A stretch of DNA of 64,000 nucleotides from Fasciolopsis buskii (taxonomy: Eukaryota > Platyhelminthes > Trematoda > Plagiorchiida > Fasciolidae): positions 496,001 to 560,000 of the forward strand of contig LUCM01007681.1 of NCBI GenBank assembly GCA_008360955.1, read 5' to 3'. Numbering within the stretch: the stretch's first letter is position 1; every line of letters starts with the position of its first letter. Below, one piece after another: positions 12,451-23,111 of this stretch. The position numbers were made by a program, and so were the translations under genes. The notes below the pieces were generated by a model. That model was given only the letters and a program-made list of their open reading frames with translations. It had not been told where the DNA came from and made no database searches.

Positions 12451-14544
12451 ATTGATGTACATTGTTGTTTTACTAATAAAGGAAGCAAATGATAAAAGAA
12501 CAAGATAACACAGATTTTAGCAGTTAATTATAAATCGACACGTAGGCTATTAACAGTCAGATGAGGTCCTTTTTGTTGGGTGTAAACCACAGACAACGGC
12601 CTTCTTTGATTAATTAAAACTAAGGTGTTCAATCGAATTTCCTGTTGTTCTCGGCATTGTTTGCAACTATTATGATCATACTTCGTCACCCATATACCCA
12701 AAAATGGTAGCAAAATATTCGAACCCTAAAGTTTGTTACTTCTTCCTACATTAAGGCAAAGCATTTTTAATTGGCTTCATCGTTCAATTGCCAAGTGCCA
12801 CCAATTTTAGGCTTACTAGTTTGCTACTTCTAGCACTTCGTTCGAATCCTGGCAGCGGACCTGATCTGACTAGAAGGGTTCGTTTTAACCGTCACATCTT
12901 CTGTATCCTACTGGGTAAATTTGTTCTTCGCTTGAAGAGGACTTTATCCATGGATTTCATAGACATTTACGATCACTGGTGCTTCACTGCGTGATCTGTT
13001 TCCATTTCTCACGAAATACGTACCTTCAACATTTTTACAATATTTTTATTATTATATTTCAGATACCTACGCCAAATAGTTAGTGTCAATATTTTATATC
13101 TCGGTTTACTTTAAAATTTTGACAGACTAGTAAACTAAGGAGGGACTAGAGGCAAAAACGGATTCAACGGAATTTACAATGTGCCACTCACATACTAACC
13201 TTCAGCAAGTCTAGCGCATGAAAGGGGTAAGATGGTCTTCGTATCCAATCTCAGGCCGTTGTCTGACACTGAATTCTTCTCTTCAAATGTCTGAACCAAG
13301 TTAACTGAATTGGTTTCTCATAATTGTTAAAATCGCCTTCTGCCTTTTCGTAAAGAATATCTAGGAGCCTGATGAAATTAAATCAGGAAACTGTTGTACA
13401 CGTATAGACTTTTACCGCTTCAATCAACAGACAGATGCATGTCATGTTTCCCAGCACCAAAACGCAAGGAAGATGCCTAGTTTGATATCGCTTTGTAAAT
13501 CCGTGTTGAGTTCAACCTCCGCTTCGTTGCTACGAGCTCTCGTTAACCTTAACAGAAAAGGCCAAATCAAGCAGACAAAACAATCAGTCAAATGGGATCA
13601 TTCCATCGATTTTAGACGACAATCACTCAATTACTACTCGGCTAACCCCTGTGTCATCTTAAATGCGTTGTTACTGCAGCAGAGTAATGAATAGCATCAA
13701 CAAAAATCTGTCCACACAAAATTGTTGAGTGATTCCCGTCAATTTTGAAAGCAAGATTAACTTGAATCATTCAACATCTCACAGTGACTGCTGTAAATAT
13801 GAATAGAATTTGGTTAAATTGCATTTTAGTTGGGCACGATGCAGTCTTTGCGATATAAGTGTTTCCACTCGCGGCCGAAATCAGGGTCGAATCCGATTCA
13901 TCGTGAAAACTGAAATTCACTCTGTCTGGTTGGGTCAAAGCAGAGTAGAAGTATGGCTAATAATTTAACCACGATGATGTTTGTTCTCAGTGAAATAGCT
14001 GCTTCTTGTTTTGTTATAAGTGTTCCAATTCCTGTCCGTTCTCTTTGCATTGAATCGTTAATTCGAAGGAAAATGAACGTATGATAGATCGAGATAATTA
14101 TAAAGTACTTATAATAATATCCACTCATTCAAAACATTTGTGCGACATAAAGAATTATATTCTCAAAACAACTGTCGAATTCCGCAACTTTTAACTTGTT
14201 GTCAGATGCACACATGTTGGTGATGTATCAAGATTACAGATGAGACGAATAAAGGGTTAGAATTTTGTAAACTATAGACAAAGAATAATAACAACGATTT
14301 CAATAAAGTGTGCATCAGCAGGGATTTGATGTTTAGATGTCTGATGTTTAGTGGGGTCGGCCGTGACAACATGCAATCAACAAATGGAACCGAGTGATCA
14401 GGCCACCAATCCCACCCGACCCATGTTATGACAATCATTACCGCTGCGTTCCGTGGTAGCCAGACCGTTTGTTGATTTAGTTTATGGTAGGCGTCAAGCA
14501 TGAATAAGCGGTCTTGTGCCTGACCCCTAAAGATTCAGAAATTT
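12451..14544. other. Stretch with no recognisable gene
   Basis: No supported gene. A B-box-like string (GGGTCGAATCC) near 13891 lacks a matching A box. The 99-codon minus-strand frame at 14202-14501 lies just downstream, on that strand, of the GIY-YIG remnant and could be decayed element sequence, but I see no motif in it. Confidence 0.5.
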
Positions 14545-14790
14545 CCAGTGTTTATAGATAGAAGCCCTTGAATCATTAAGGGACTTTTATGACCCCAATG
14601 TCTTGGGTTTCTTCGATATGGTGACCAGATTCTACCAAGTGTGCTGAGATGGTCATAGTTTTCGTCCTTGTTGCGCCAGGATAGGTGGTGTTCTTTCATG
14701 CAAATGGATAACTTTTGAGCCATTCGACAGGCATGAAATATGCCACGGAAGAACCTCAATAAATATATACTACATCAGAAGCGGTCCGCA
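14545..14790 (-). pseudogene. Decayed GIY-YIG endonuclease fragment, Penelope-like element
   Basis: Two minus-strand frames joined by a frameshift reproduce the C-terminal part of the GIY-YIG nuclease domain that ends Penelope-like element polyproteins. The first frame gives KLSICMKEHHLSWRNKDEN (about 14715-14655), matching the family's RxLxxRxKEH helix and the acidic RNKDEN segment. A shift of one frame near 14655 continues as TISAHLVESGHHIEETQDI (about 14653-14597), matching the usual S.ISAHxxExGHxI block. Stops follow, then a weak FKGFYL.TLEI echo of the family's F.E.L.I segment. The upstream YIG-type motif is scrambled. It is 5'-truncated, shifted and stop-bearing, so it is dead. It lies about 100 bp from a SINE-A copy. 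The match is from memory of the family, not a search. Confidence 0.5.
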
Positions 14791-14885
14791 TCGACCGGCT
14801 TTCCTTATTCTTTTTGTTAGTGTGAACCCAAGACGGAAGGACACAATTTCGTGGCTTTAAAAATGAATCTTATCGCTGCTTTGAG

Positions 14886-15201
14886 ACCATGTGATATCAT
14901 CGCTCAACTCACAATTAAGAAACCATAGAAGCACTGTTTAGGTCTATTTCATCCAGCTTGTTAGGAATCATCAGAAGTGCATATCCACCGCGCCCGAACT
15001 GGGACGCAAACCCGGAACGAACTATTCTGAGTCGAACATCTAAGCCAGTAGGCTACAGGCAGGCTCTAAATTATTTGTTGAGCTTCACAAGATGTTACAT
15101 CGATCCGTCACTGATCTTACTGCAGACGATTCCTAACAAGGATGAAAAAGCTGCACAGTACCTCCATGATTTATTAATGGTGAAATGAGTGATGGTATTA
15201 T
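14886..15201 (-). mobile_element. SINE-A copy with tail arms at both ends
   Basis: Read on the minus strand this is: an inverted tail (15201-15121), a tRNA-like core (about 15120-14981), then a direct tail (about 14980-14886). The core contains CGACTCAGAATAG and a T-arm-like CCGGGTTTGCG, clearly related to the 23.0 and 43.9 kb copies. It also shares about 60 bases upstream of the tRNA-like part with the 23.0 kb copy (for example ATCAGTGACGGAT). The two tails are inverted relative to each other over about 80 bases. The direct tail keeps a CTGATGA core (minus strand, 14974-14968) and GAAA (14950-14947), but stem III is disrupted. The 15.12 kb arm has CAGACGA in place of CTGATGA. The copy is old and diverged. 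The 76-codon frame at 14958-15188 (+) is incidental. Confidence 0.7.
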
Positions 15202-18200
15202 AAGGTGGAAACATTCAATTGTTTGATATTAACTTTTATGATAAGCAGCCAAATTTGAGGCGGATTCTAGCAGGCAGACCTCCCCTTTCGGCCTTGAACA
15301 TCTCTGATTTGCCGGATTCTCCGTCATTCACATTTCTCTTAATAACCTTTTCCGGGTTTCACGTTATCCTAACATGACTCTTTGAGTTAGACATGTCACC
15401 ATATTCGTTTTTATCATGCCAATACGATGGCGTGAAAATTAGTTTACTGACATCTTCAAATCCACTTGCTGCATGCAAAAGGTCTGATTAACACACTATT
15501 TTTTAGTCAGTGAAGTGTCAAGGAAAGGAAAACTCATGAATTTCTACTCCACACCGCACAATTTAGGTTGTTTTGAGAAACATTTAAAAAAAAGTAATAT
15601 TTATTCTACGACAAAGTTAGAATCAGTGAGAGAATGTGTTATCAACATAGACAATTATGACGCTTTTCAATCTCCAAAACGATTCTCTTTATGGAGACCA
15701 CACACGTTGTGTTCAGATCTTTAACTGATAGTAACATCAATTTCGGAAGGCTAATTGACTCTCCTATCAAAGTGTACTTACAATGCGCAGTTCCTATTCA
15801 ATGGAAGTATTTTTCGACAAAAAATGACCTGACAAGGGAGTGCTCTTTCGGTCCTATAGCGTTAGATTTGTTCGTGGGAAGGTTGGAGGAAATCAGCGAA
15901 AAAAGATCAACCAAAGCCTGCAGGTTGACTGTTGCCGTTTTCACAAGTTTGGTGGTGTGCGATTTGTTAAGCATTTAGATTCATCAATTGAGAGAATGAA
16001 TAACACGTATTGCATGAACTACTTCTGTGTAGGCTGCGGATCGAAAAATGTGAATCCATTCTCATTCCGATTTTACATTCATTGAATAAGTTTTTTGTTT
16101 GCGGGTCTATTGCACTAGAATATCTGATGTCAAGAATACAAAGTTTTCACAGAATTATCATTACTAATGCCTGAAAAAGAATCCATTCAGGTTGGCAATT
16201 CTATTTTATTCCTGCAGCCTAGAATAATATTACTCGGGTAGAACAGCCGTGTGGTTTCGATACCCAGGCTACGGACGGAAATACCGAAATTGCGGTAATT
16301 TAATCAGGCTGCGTTTGGGAAAGAATGATATGCTCCCGTCGATTTTGCACACTGAACAGGATAAAGTTAACCTCAGGCAAGATCAATCAGCATTCTACGT
16401 AGACAATGACTGCATTAAGTGCCACAAAACTGTTGAAATCAGTCCGGTTTAACTAAACTGTCAGTGGCCATGGAACTGGTTTGCGAAGGTCCTTGAAAGC
16501 TCGTCGAATTGGATTCACAAATGAATGCCCAATAAAACCAGCAACGAGTTTGCTTCAAGCAGCTATCAGATACGTCAAGGTAACCCCATTCGTTGATTGC
16601 CAGACCTGCCAAAATATGCGGTGTATATCATAGTTTGTTTTTACGTTTCTTGGTTAGACGACTAGCATCGATCAGTTTGAATTCATAAACATTTTGTTCG
16701 ATAGATATGATGACCATGGAACTGACCAAAAACTAAGGAAACAGTACTTGGATGGGATGATTAGGCCTCGCCTATTACATGTCACTGATTACAAATTCTG
16801 TACACAGAAAATACTAGACTTTTCTTTGAATATACCGTCCAACAGGTTTCCTGGACTTTAATAGTCAGTGAAGCTGGATAAAACAAGAATAAAAGGACCT
16901 TTTGAGAAGACATTATATCTCGTTTCATATGTTGTTTTTTCAATAAGAATAGGCAGCACAATATCTGGACAGAATTGCTCGCATACCAGTTCAGATAGTA
17001 TTCTGTTGTTCCCCTTACAATTGCTAACAGAGACACTAAAACACTGAATTCATTTGAGCAATGCTTACGCCGGTCACTGTTAACGCTGGTATCTCAGTCT
17101 GACTGAATGTAGGAGGTGACGAAACAACCACGCACCATCAGCAAATTTTCAGGACCAACGGCAAGTGCTCATCGTCAAATTTAATAGTCACAGTAACATC
17201 GATTCCTTCAAGGGCTGCCATAAGGGCCTGGCAATATAAACTTGGTCCGAAGCTACCTAAGCGTGGACATCAGGACCGACAACTACATGGCCAAATCAGC
17301 AGGGCATCAAACACGATCCAGACTGTGCAGGTTCCCCCAACGGTAAAAGCTGCCCACAGGGTTCCATAATTTGCCAAAATCAGCACGCACTCTCATGTTC
17401 ATTGAAGTCATGTTACATTCATTAGCATTAATGGCTAGGTAGTAGTCCACTTCCAAGTCATCGTAAGGACTTCTCTAACGGATTTTTGTACTACTGCATT
17501 ACAATCTAATCATTCTTAAGGCGCATTGTTTATTAGTAGTATGGAGTTCATGCTGGAAGAAATAAGAAGAAACGAAATGGGCAGCATTCAAAGTTAGTTA
17601 TATGACTAACCAAAGACAAATTCATGGAAAATATCCAGCCAGACAAAGAAAACGAAATAATTTGATATGTAAAATGGCTTTAAGACAAGTCATTTTAGAA
17701 GCAAACTCGGAGAATAGCTGCTTAATTTAGCATATCTGGCCAATCACCATTTGGAGAAATTGAACAAAACTTTCCGCGGGAAGGAAAATTAAGGTTCTGA
17801 TCGCCTATTTTAACTTGGACTATGGGTCGGATATTCGGTCTCATCTAACGAGGAATCCTAGCGTTTTTAATTGTTAGATATAAATTACCGTCTAATCAGA
17901 ACAGCTTATCAGCAGTCAAGGTACCCTATCTATGGTCGGTACTCACAACCATACACACCTAGTGTTCTCGAAAGACCATTTAGTAGCATTTTGTAGTGTA
18001 AGAACACTGAAATGTTTATCTGATAGCAGTTAACCGCTTCTTCGGTTTGGCGTACGAAGGTAGCAAGAACAGCAAGAAATATTACCAAAGGTAAGCTTTT
18101 TCATTGATAGCAGCTTGTTAAATCTTGCCAACTGCTATGTTTTGTGTTCCATTACCTGACCCATTTACTATAGGATCAATAAATGGGAAGAGAAAATCGT

Positions 18201-18630
18201 CCATAGGCAAAATGTTTATATTGAAGTAGGGTTGTTCCCTGGAACTTAAAATATCCATTGGGCATAACAAAAACGTTGTCTCGTCAAAGTATCGTTTATC
18301 AATTTATTCTATCTCTCTGTAAAAGGAAAAGACATCTTAGCGATTGGTAAATTTCTAACGGTGCAACGAACGCGCTGATAAGCGTCTCTCGTTCTTGATT
18401 TTTTCTTAACCCCACCTTTAAAAAATAGGTCATACGGAAAATCGTTTTCAAAATTCATATTGATACTAGTCAGGAAACTTTGCCAAATTCTGAGATAGGA
18501 TGTGCTAACATATTTCTGCGAAATAAAATAATTCCGTTTCACCATTTCCACCTGGGTGGAGCTCCCCTTAATCAAAGCGTTTTTATGAAATTCGATGAAG
18601 AGGAGGTCAACCTCGTACCTTTTTGACGTG
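15202..18630. other. Stretch with no recognisable gene
   Basis: AT-rich DNA with open frames up to 95 codons (15691-15978, +), none recognisable. Around 17.10-17.40 kb the composition is CA-richer, but no frame stays open. No repeats were recognised. Confidence 0.55.
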
Positions 18631-18640
18631 AATGACCGGC

Positions 18641-18720
18641 GATGGCGTGGCGGTCAGAGTCAAAGCGTCTTAGCTCGAAAGTTACGGATGTGGATCCCAC
18701 CACAACCTGTCAGCTTTCCA
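18641..18720 (+). mobile_element. tRNA-derived SINE-B copy
   Basis: The tRNA-like head keeps an A-box-like TGGCGTGGCGG from 18643 and a degenerate B box (GATGTGGATCC) at 18687-18697, spaced 44 bases as in real tRNAs. The anticodon arm region reads AAGCGTCTTAGCTCGAAAG, an arm that the 12.35 kb copy has lost. Downstream CCCACCACAACCTGTCAGC corresponds to CCCACCGCCGGTCAACTTC in that copy. The B box is mutated (GGATGTGG in place of GGGTTCGA), so this copy is probably silent. The 3' end is not clear. Confidence 0.5.
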
Positions 18721-18730
18721 CGTGACCTTC

Positions 18731-20330
18731 CTATAAATAATGATGAAGGATGGAAATATCGAGATAAAAAACGAATCCAATATTGCTATCATGCACGTCG
18801 ACCTAGAGGAGCAATAGTTTCTTCTTGCTTATTCGATCTTCTTACCGTTCAAATGAATTACGCCAATATGCCAATTTGTCGTCCAGGTTGAACTGTTGAG
18901 CGGCTGGAGATTTATCAAGTAAAAACTGGTAAACAGCCATTTCCGATGTTCTGTCTACCTGGTGTACGGCCTACGAAAATATTCAACAATCTGCTGGGTG
19001 ATGTTGTTTCGCGAACACTCATTATTCCACGAAGAGCCCGATTCTAGGTGTTTAGACCGCATCATTTGTAGCGGGAGGATGGGATTCGAGTTTGCCGTTG
19101 GTCCAAAATAAAACTGAGGTCAACTGGATATTGGCCATTGCTAATGAAATGCCCCACCGCCATTCAGTGACACGCCGAACTCACAAGCACACTCTACAAA
19201 GAACGAGAATAGCGCGGAACACTGCGTAATCGGCAGCAATGCATAGGAAAATCGTTGGAGGGGACGTCAACACTCCCCGAGAGAAGAAAAGATGCTCAAT
19301 TTGCCTTTGTGTTACCAATAACGGGTTGTTGGCAGAACAAATACTTTTCATTATCCGGATTTAGAAGAGGAAGATAGAGCGGAGAAAACCACAGGTTAGG
19401 AAGCGACATTTGGAGTTTGTTTTAGAAAACGACTGACCGACTAATGACTAACTGTATATCATATATTTGTACGGGAATTGAGCGGTCAACTGCATCATGT
19501 ATGCTGCAACTACATATGAATGATTATTGTTGTTTCCTAACTCTATTCATCGGAACTGGACTGTCAAACATGGCAGTTTATGACCGATCTTTCCCCAACC
19601 CAGAAGACTGATTCTTTTCATTTTGATAGGCTGGATTATTCTGTCATGTCTGCAACATGAACGGTGTGTTTAAAACGCGCACCGAAGGTATTTCGATGTC
19701 GGATGACGGTTGCAAAGACGTATCTGATCGTGGGAAAGACCTAAATGATACAATCAGGGCATTCAACCAGTTCGACGTTTCCATTACCAAACTAATGCTG
19801 TTTCTCGAGTTTTACTTTATTATTCTCGCTTTAATTATGTTGCGTTTCAGGTGATGAGGTGCGTAACTAAATAAATTGAGCGTCATTTTTTATTTGATGA
19901 GATGCAATGCTATTTTCGGTTTGAACTGGTAGCCCATGAACTTCTGGATGATAAACAAGGCATATACTTAGCATAAAAATGACATTCCAGATTGGGATGT
20001 CCACGGTTAAACTTCTTGCGAAGAGGAAAAATTCTGCAATTAAATGGAGCCAATTTAACTGCCTGTCCAGGCATGCACAGTTAAGTACCGTAGACAGTTT
20101 TCTGTCAAAGCACATTACTGTCTTCCTTGTAAACAACCTAGGGATTTTGATTTCCCTGTTATACCAACAGAATTAACTGGAACACCGAGGAGTGAGATGA
20201 ATATAAGCCAACAGTGTTTACTAAACAATGGGATGACATTATTTTTACCCGTTATTTCTTCCGTTACTAAGACCATAATATAATTCATATTCGAAAAGGC
20301 AATCGCGTCCAACGGACGGATGACTATTTG
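18731..20330. other. Stretch with no recognisable gene
   Basis: No named gene. At 19657-19854 (+) an ATG-initiated 65-codon frame ends in a hydrophobic segment (LMLFLEFYFIILALIML). A good acceptor-like sequence (TTATGTTGCGTTTCAG) ends at about 19851. Both could be chance. Other frames are shorter than 90 codons. Confidence 0.5.
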
Positions 20331-20337
20331 GCACGTT

Positions 20338-20412
20338 GGTCAGCGATCGATGTATTCGAACCCGCGGTCTCCCTTTTGAGCTGCACGACGTTGATCGGTT
20401 GACCATTTCCGA
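20338..20412 (-). mobile_element. tRNA-derived SINE-B-like copy with full-spaced A and B boxes
   Basis: On the minus strand, an A-box-like TGGTCAACCGA is followed 43 bases later by a B box (GGTTCGAATAC, one mismatch from consensus). The anticodon-arm region between them reads CGTCGTGCAGCTCAAAAGG, and the T-arm flank is GACCGCGGG. After the B box ATCGATCGCTGACC closes a weak acceptor-like end. This is the best preserved tRNA-like promoter in the window. The arms do not make a clean cloverleaf, so I call it a SINE head. It may be a different subfamily from the 12.35 and 18.64 kb copies. Confidence 0.45.
20352..20405 (-). promoter_or_regulatory. Internal Pol III promoter, A and B boxes
   Basis: The A box is at 20405-20395 and the B box at 20362-20352 on the minus strand. 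The 43-base separation of their starts is essentially that of a tRNA gene, so TFIIIC binding is possible. No T-run terminator stands immediately downstream. Confidence 0.35.
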
Positions 20413-21339
20413 CTGTGCTAGTTGAAAGATCTAATCTGTAGTTTAACCTAAAAGAAGTATTCCTTCCTAGAGGCTTTGTGTCTGTTCGAGGTACAAAGCT
20501 CATCCAAAGAGAACTTTGACAATGGAAATAAAATATGGTCTGCCTTGTATAGTTGGATTTTCTGATGCAATTGATTGACATCGAATGTTCCGTCTCTGTG
20601 ACCAAACCTTTTCTTGGTACAAACGTGATCCTGGCCATTCATGGAAAGACAAAAACAGCAAACCACCATCGGGAGCAGTTGATGGTAGAACATTATTCCG
20701 AACTGTCCGGATGGTGCGGCTAGGAGGCACAAACATTTGCAAAACTGTGCGGATGTGAACAAGTGACACTTTTCATTGAAAGGCGCTTGAACTGTCTTTT
20801 AGATCGATCGTTGTTTACACATAAGAAATCTTTCTTTTAACGGTTAATTCTGTTTTGTTTTCAAACATAGAAAGGAATAGGCTAGCCAATTTAGTGGTTC
20901 TGGTCGACAGTTTTATTGACGTTTAATAGGGGTTTGGGAAAAAATAGTAAATGACCTAAGCGTCGTGCTCAACCGAACAATCATTCTGAGCGCTTAACAA
21001 AGGTATTAGACAAGTGTCCGTAATGAAGCACAGTTTTGAACTCCATTCACTAACGTCTCACATCCGATCATCGAATGATGACTAGAGGAACCTGTATCGC
21101 GATTCTAATCACAAACCTGGATGTATCCAGCCAATTTGTGTTTCGAACAAACGACCAAACTGTGTTTGATAATTAGACTGTCTGACGCATAGCTATTAGG
21201 GATTCGGTTTGGGGTCTAATCGCCACGGTGGTTGTGAAGCCTCGTCAGAAAATGTTGGAATTTTTAGGACTTGCAGTTAATCATGTAATTCTCTAATGTG
21301 AAGCGCTTTCGAATGTGCTCTTCAGTCGACGGCCATATA
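20413..21339. other. Stretch with no recognisable gene
   Basis: Three overlapping minus-strand frames of 89-104 codons occupy 20324-20769. None has a motif I recognise, and they interrupt one another. The local GC content is slightly raised, so decayed transposon sequence is possible but not shown. Confidence 0.45.
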
Positions 21340-21600
21340 TCCAAACGCATGTGTCACCTATTTTTCGGTGGTTAATTATTATTGTCCCTCGAGTGCAAGT
21401 GTAAAATCGTCTGCGAAACCGTCAACACATTGCCGTTTATGGGCGACAAGCCAGTATATGCAACATTCAATAAATTATCCGTTGAAAGACGTGAAAATTC
21501 TGACCACTGCGTCTCGCAATTCATGCTTGGGGTCCATTTTTACGGTAGCATATGCACGTAACAGGATTTAGAATGGTGTCATCTACGTACGCGATAACAT
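21340..21600 (-). pseudogene. Possible reverse-transcriptase debris (FADD and YVDD-like motifs)
   Basis: On the minus strand two frames each contain a motif resembling the reverse-transcriptase catalytic block. One is IAYVDDTILNP (about 21589-21557) and the other VDGFADDFTLALEG (about 21423-21382). The second is followed by small and hydrophobic residues as in non-LTR elements (GFADDxTL). It is preceded by one in-frame stop and by LRDAVVRIFTSFNG. I could not find the upstream GVPQGxxLSP-type block. [FY]-x-D-D strings arise several times by chance in 64 kb over six frames, so this is a weak call. If real, the sequence is an old fragment. Confidence 0.2.
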
Positions 21601-22980
21601 CTGATTTCAGTTTGTTATTGGTTGTCTGGTTTGGGCGAAATCGACAAATAATGCAAATTTAACATGATTTGCGTCCACACGTGAGAAATTAGAACAAACG
21701 GATTCACCGAAATCGTGTTCAAAAGAATTTGCTATGGTTGTTTACAACGTGCCCATAGATATCTGTCTGTTGAATTTAGGAAACAGTTTGAATTTAAAAT
21801 GGGATAAATGGAAGCAAATTCAGATTTTGTAATATCCTTTAAATAGGTACGGGCATTTATTTTCAAGCCTAAATTCAGTTATGTCCTTTCTTCCTATCAG
21901 TATGCATAGACAACTTCGAAAATGGCCGCACAAATTTGTCTGAAAAAAGAAATACGCCATTTTAGTTGGTCTGTCGTTGGAAAGTCTGCCCGGATCAAAT
22001 GAGCGGATTCTATGTTGCATTGGCTGGCCTGATCTTCTATTTTTTTTTAATCTCAGGTTGGTCGGTCTTAACACGGTCCAAACGCATCCGAGTTCATTCT
22101 GAACGTAATGGAGTTGATTTAGGACAGCAATGTTTGAGTTCATATGCCTAGCAGATAAACTAATCAACTTTTTCTTATTCTTTGAACAATGCTGGCATTC
22201 ATAAGGATACTTCAATCCAAGTTAATGGCAGTCTACTTGAAGCAGGAAACAATTGAAAACTGAACAGTGTACCCTATCCTAGACATATGGGATACAAAAT
22301 TGCGTGTATTGTCTGGTCAGACAACCTAAAGAACTTCGATACTGACAAGGACTGCGTGCCCCCTTATTCCACGAAATCCACTGTCTACTTACAGGGATTA
22401 ATGAATGCATGGAAAAAAACACGTGGTAATTTAAAATCTTTGTTTGTATTCAGCAAATTTGAAAATGACTATAGGCTGGTGTGATATAAGATGTTACAGT
22501 AGAAGGCGACGGGTTGGGAAGTCGACCGAACGGATCAAAAGTTTGACGTGATATTTTAAAGACGATCTGTCATGATAGCTAAATATATTTTGGAAACAAC
22601 CAAAGCAATGAAGACAAGAGGTGAACGGATTTCGAGTATGTATTCACTAAGGTCTCCTCTTGGAAAGAACATAGACTGTGTTGAAATTTGAAGAGGTGTC
22701 CACATCTATGACACAACTTTGGGAAAATTGGCCACGGTAGTTTGAGGTTTGTTCGAATCCATTATGGGTTGTCGCACGTCGTACGATCTCAATAGCCGTA
22801 CATTTAAATAATATTTATTTCGTGTCTTTACTCCTATTTGGAATTTATAGCGCTTCATTTTCATGAACCAATTATTCAGGCTCCGTAGATCATATCTAAA
22901 GCTTTCATGATACTTAGGTTACCTGCAGAGAAGTCATCTATCAGTAGGGTTTAATCGCTGTGAGCCAACGGACAGTAACC
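21601..22980. other. Stretch with no recognisable gene
   Basis: No supported gene. The 131-codon minus-strand frame at 21820-22215 is Lys/Asn/Cys-rich and unrecognised. A B-box-like GTTCGAATCC near 22752 has no well-spaced A box. Confidence 0.5.
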
Positions 22981-23111
22981 GTGCAAATCAGTGACGGATA
23001 AGTGCAACATCATGTGATGAAGTTCAACAAATCGTTCAGAGCCTGCCCGGTAACTTAATGACTAAGGCGTTCGACTCAAAATCGTTCGTCCCGGGTTCGC
23101 GTTCCAATTCG
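22981..23111 (+). mobile_element. SINE-A copy, head only
   Basis: This copy holds the upstream region shared with the 14.9 kb copy (GTGCAAATCAGTGACGG and following) and the best preserved tRNA-Leu-like head. The head reads GCCCGGTAACTTAATGACTA, then GGCGTTCGACTCAAAATCG, then a B box in CCCGGGTTCGCG. The anticodon-loop equivalent is CTCAAAA (CAA); other copies have CTCAGAA (CAG), so a tRNA-Leu source is likely. Similarity stops at CAATTCG near 23111, just before the GGGCGCGGTGGA link to the hammerhead-bearing tail, and AT-rich sequence follows. The tail is absent, so this copy is 3'-truncated. Confidence 0.65.
23051..23104 (+). promoter_or_regulatory. Internal Pol III promoter of SINE-A
   Basis: The A-box equivalent begins at 23051 (TAACTTAATGA) and the B-box equivalent at 23094 (GGTTCGCGTTC), 43 bases apart as in a tRNA gene. 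Both boxes deviate from consensus, so present-day activity is doubtful. Confidence 0.35.

Noticed and set aside
14958..15188. 76-codon plus-strand open frame
   Set aside because: It lies wholly inside the SINE-A copy at 14.9 kb and reads the antisense of its tRNA-like core.
22740..22775. B-box-like GTTCGAATCC with TGGCCACGGTAG upstream
   Set aside because: A-to-B spacing is far too short and the flanks do not match the families in this window.
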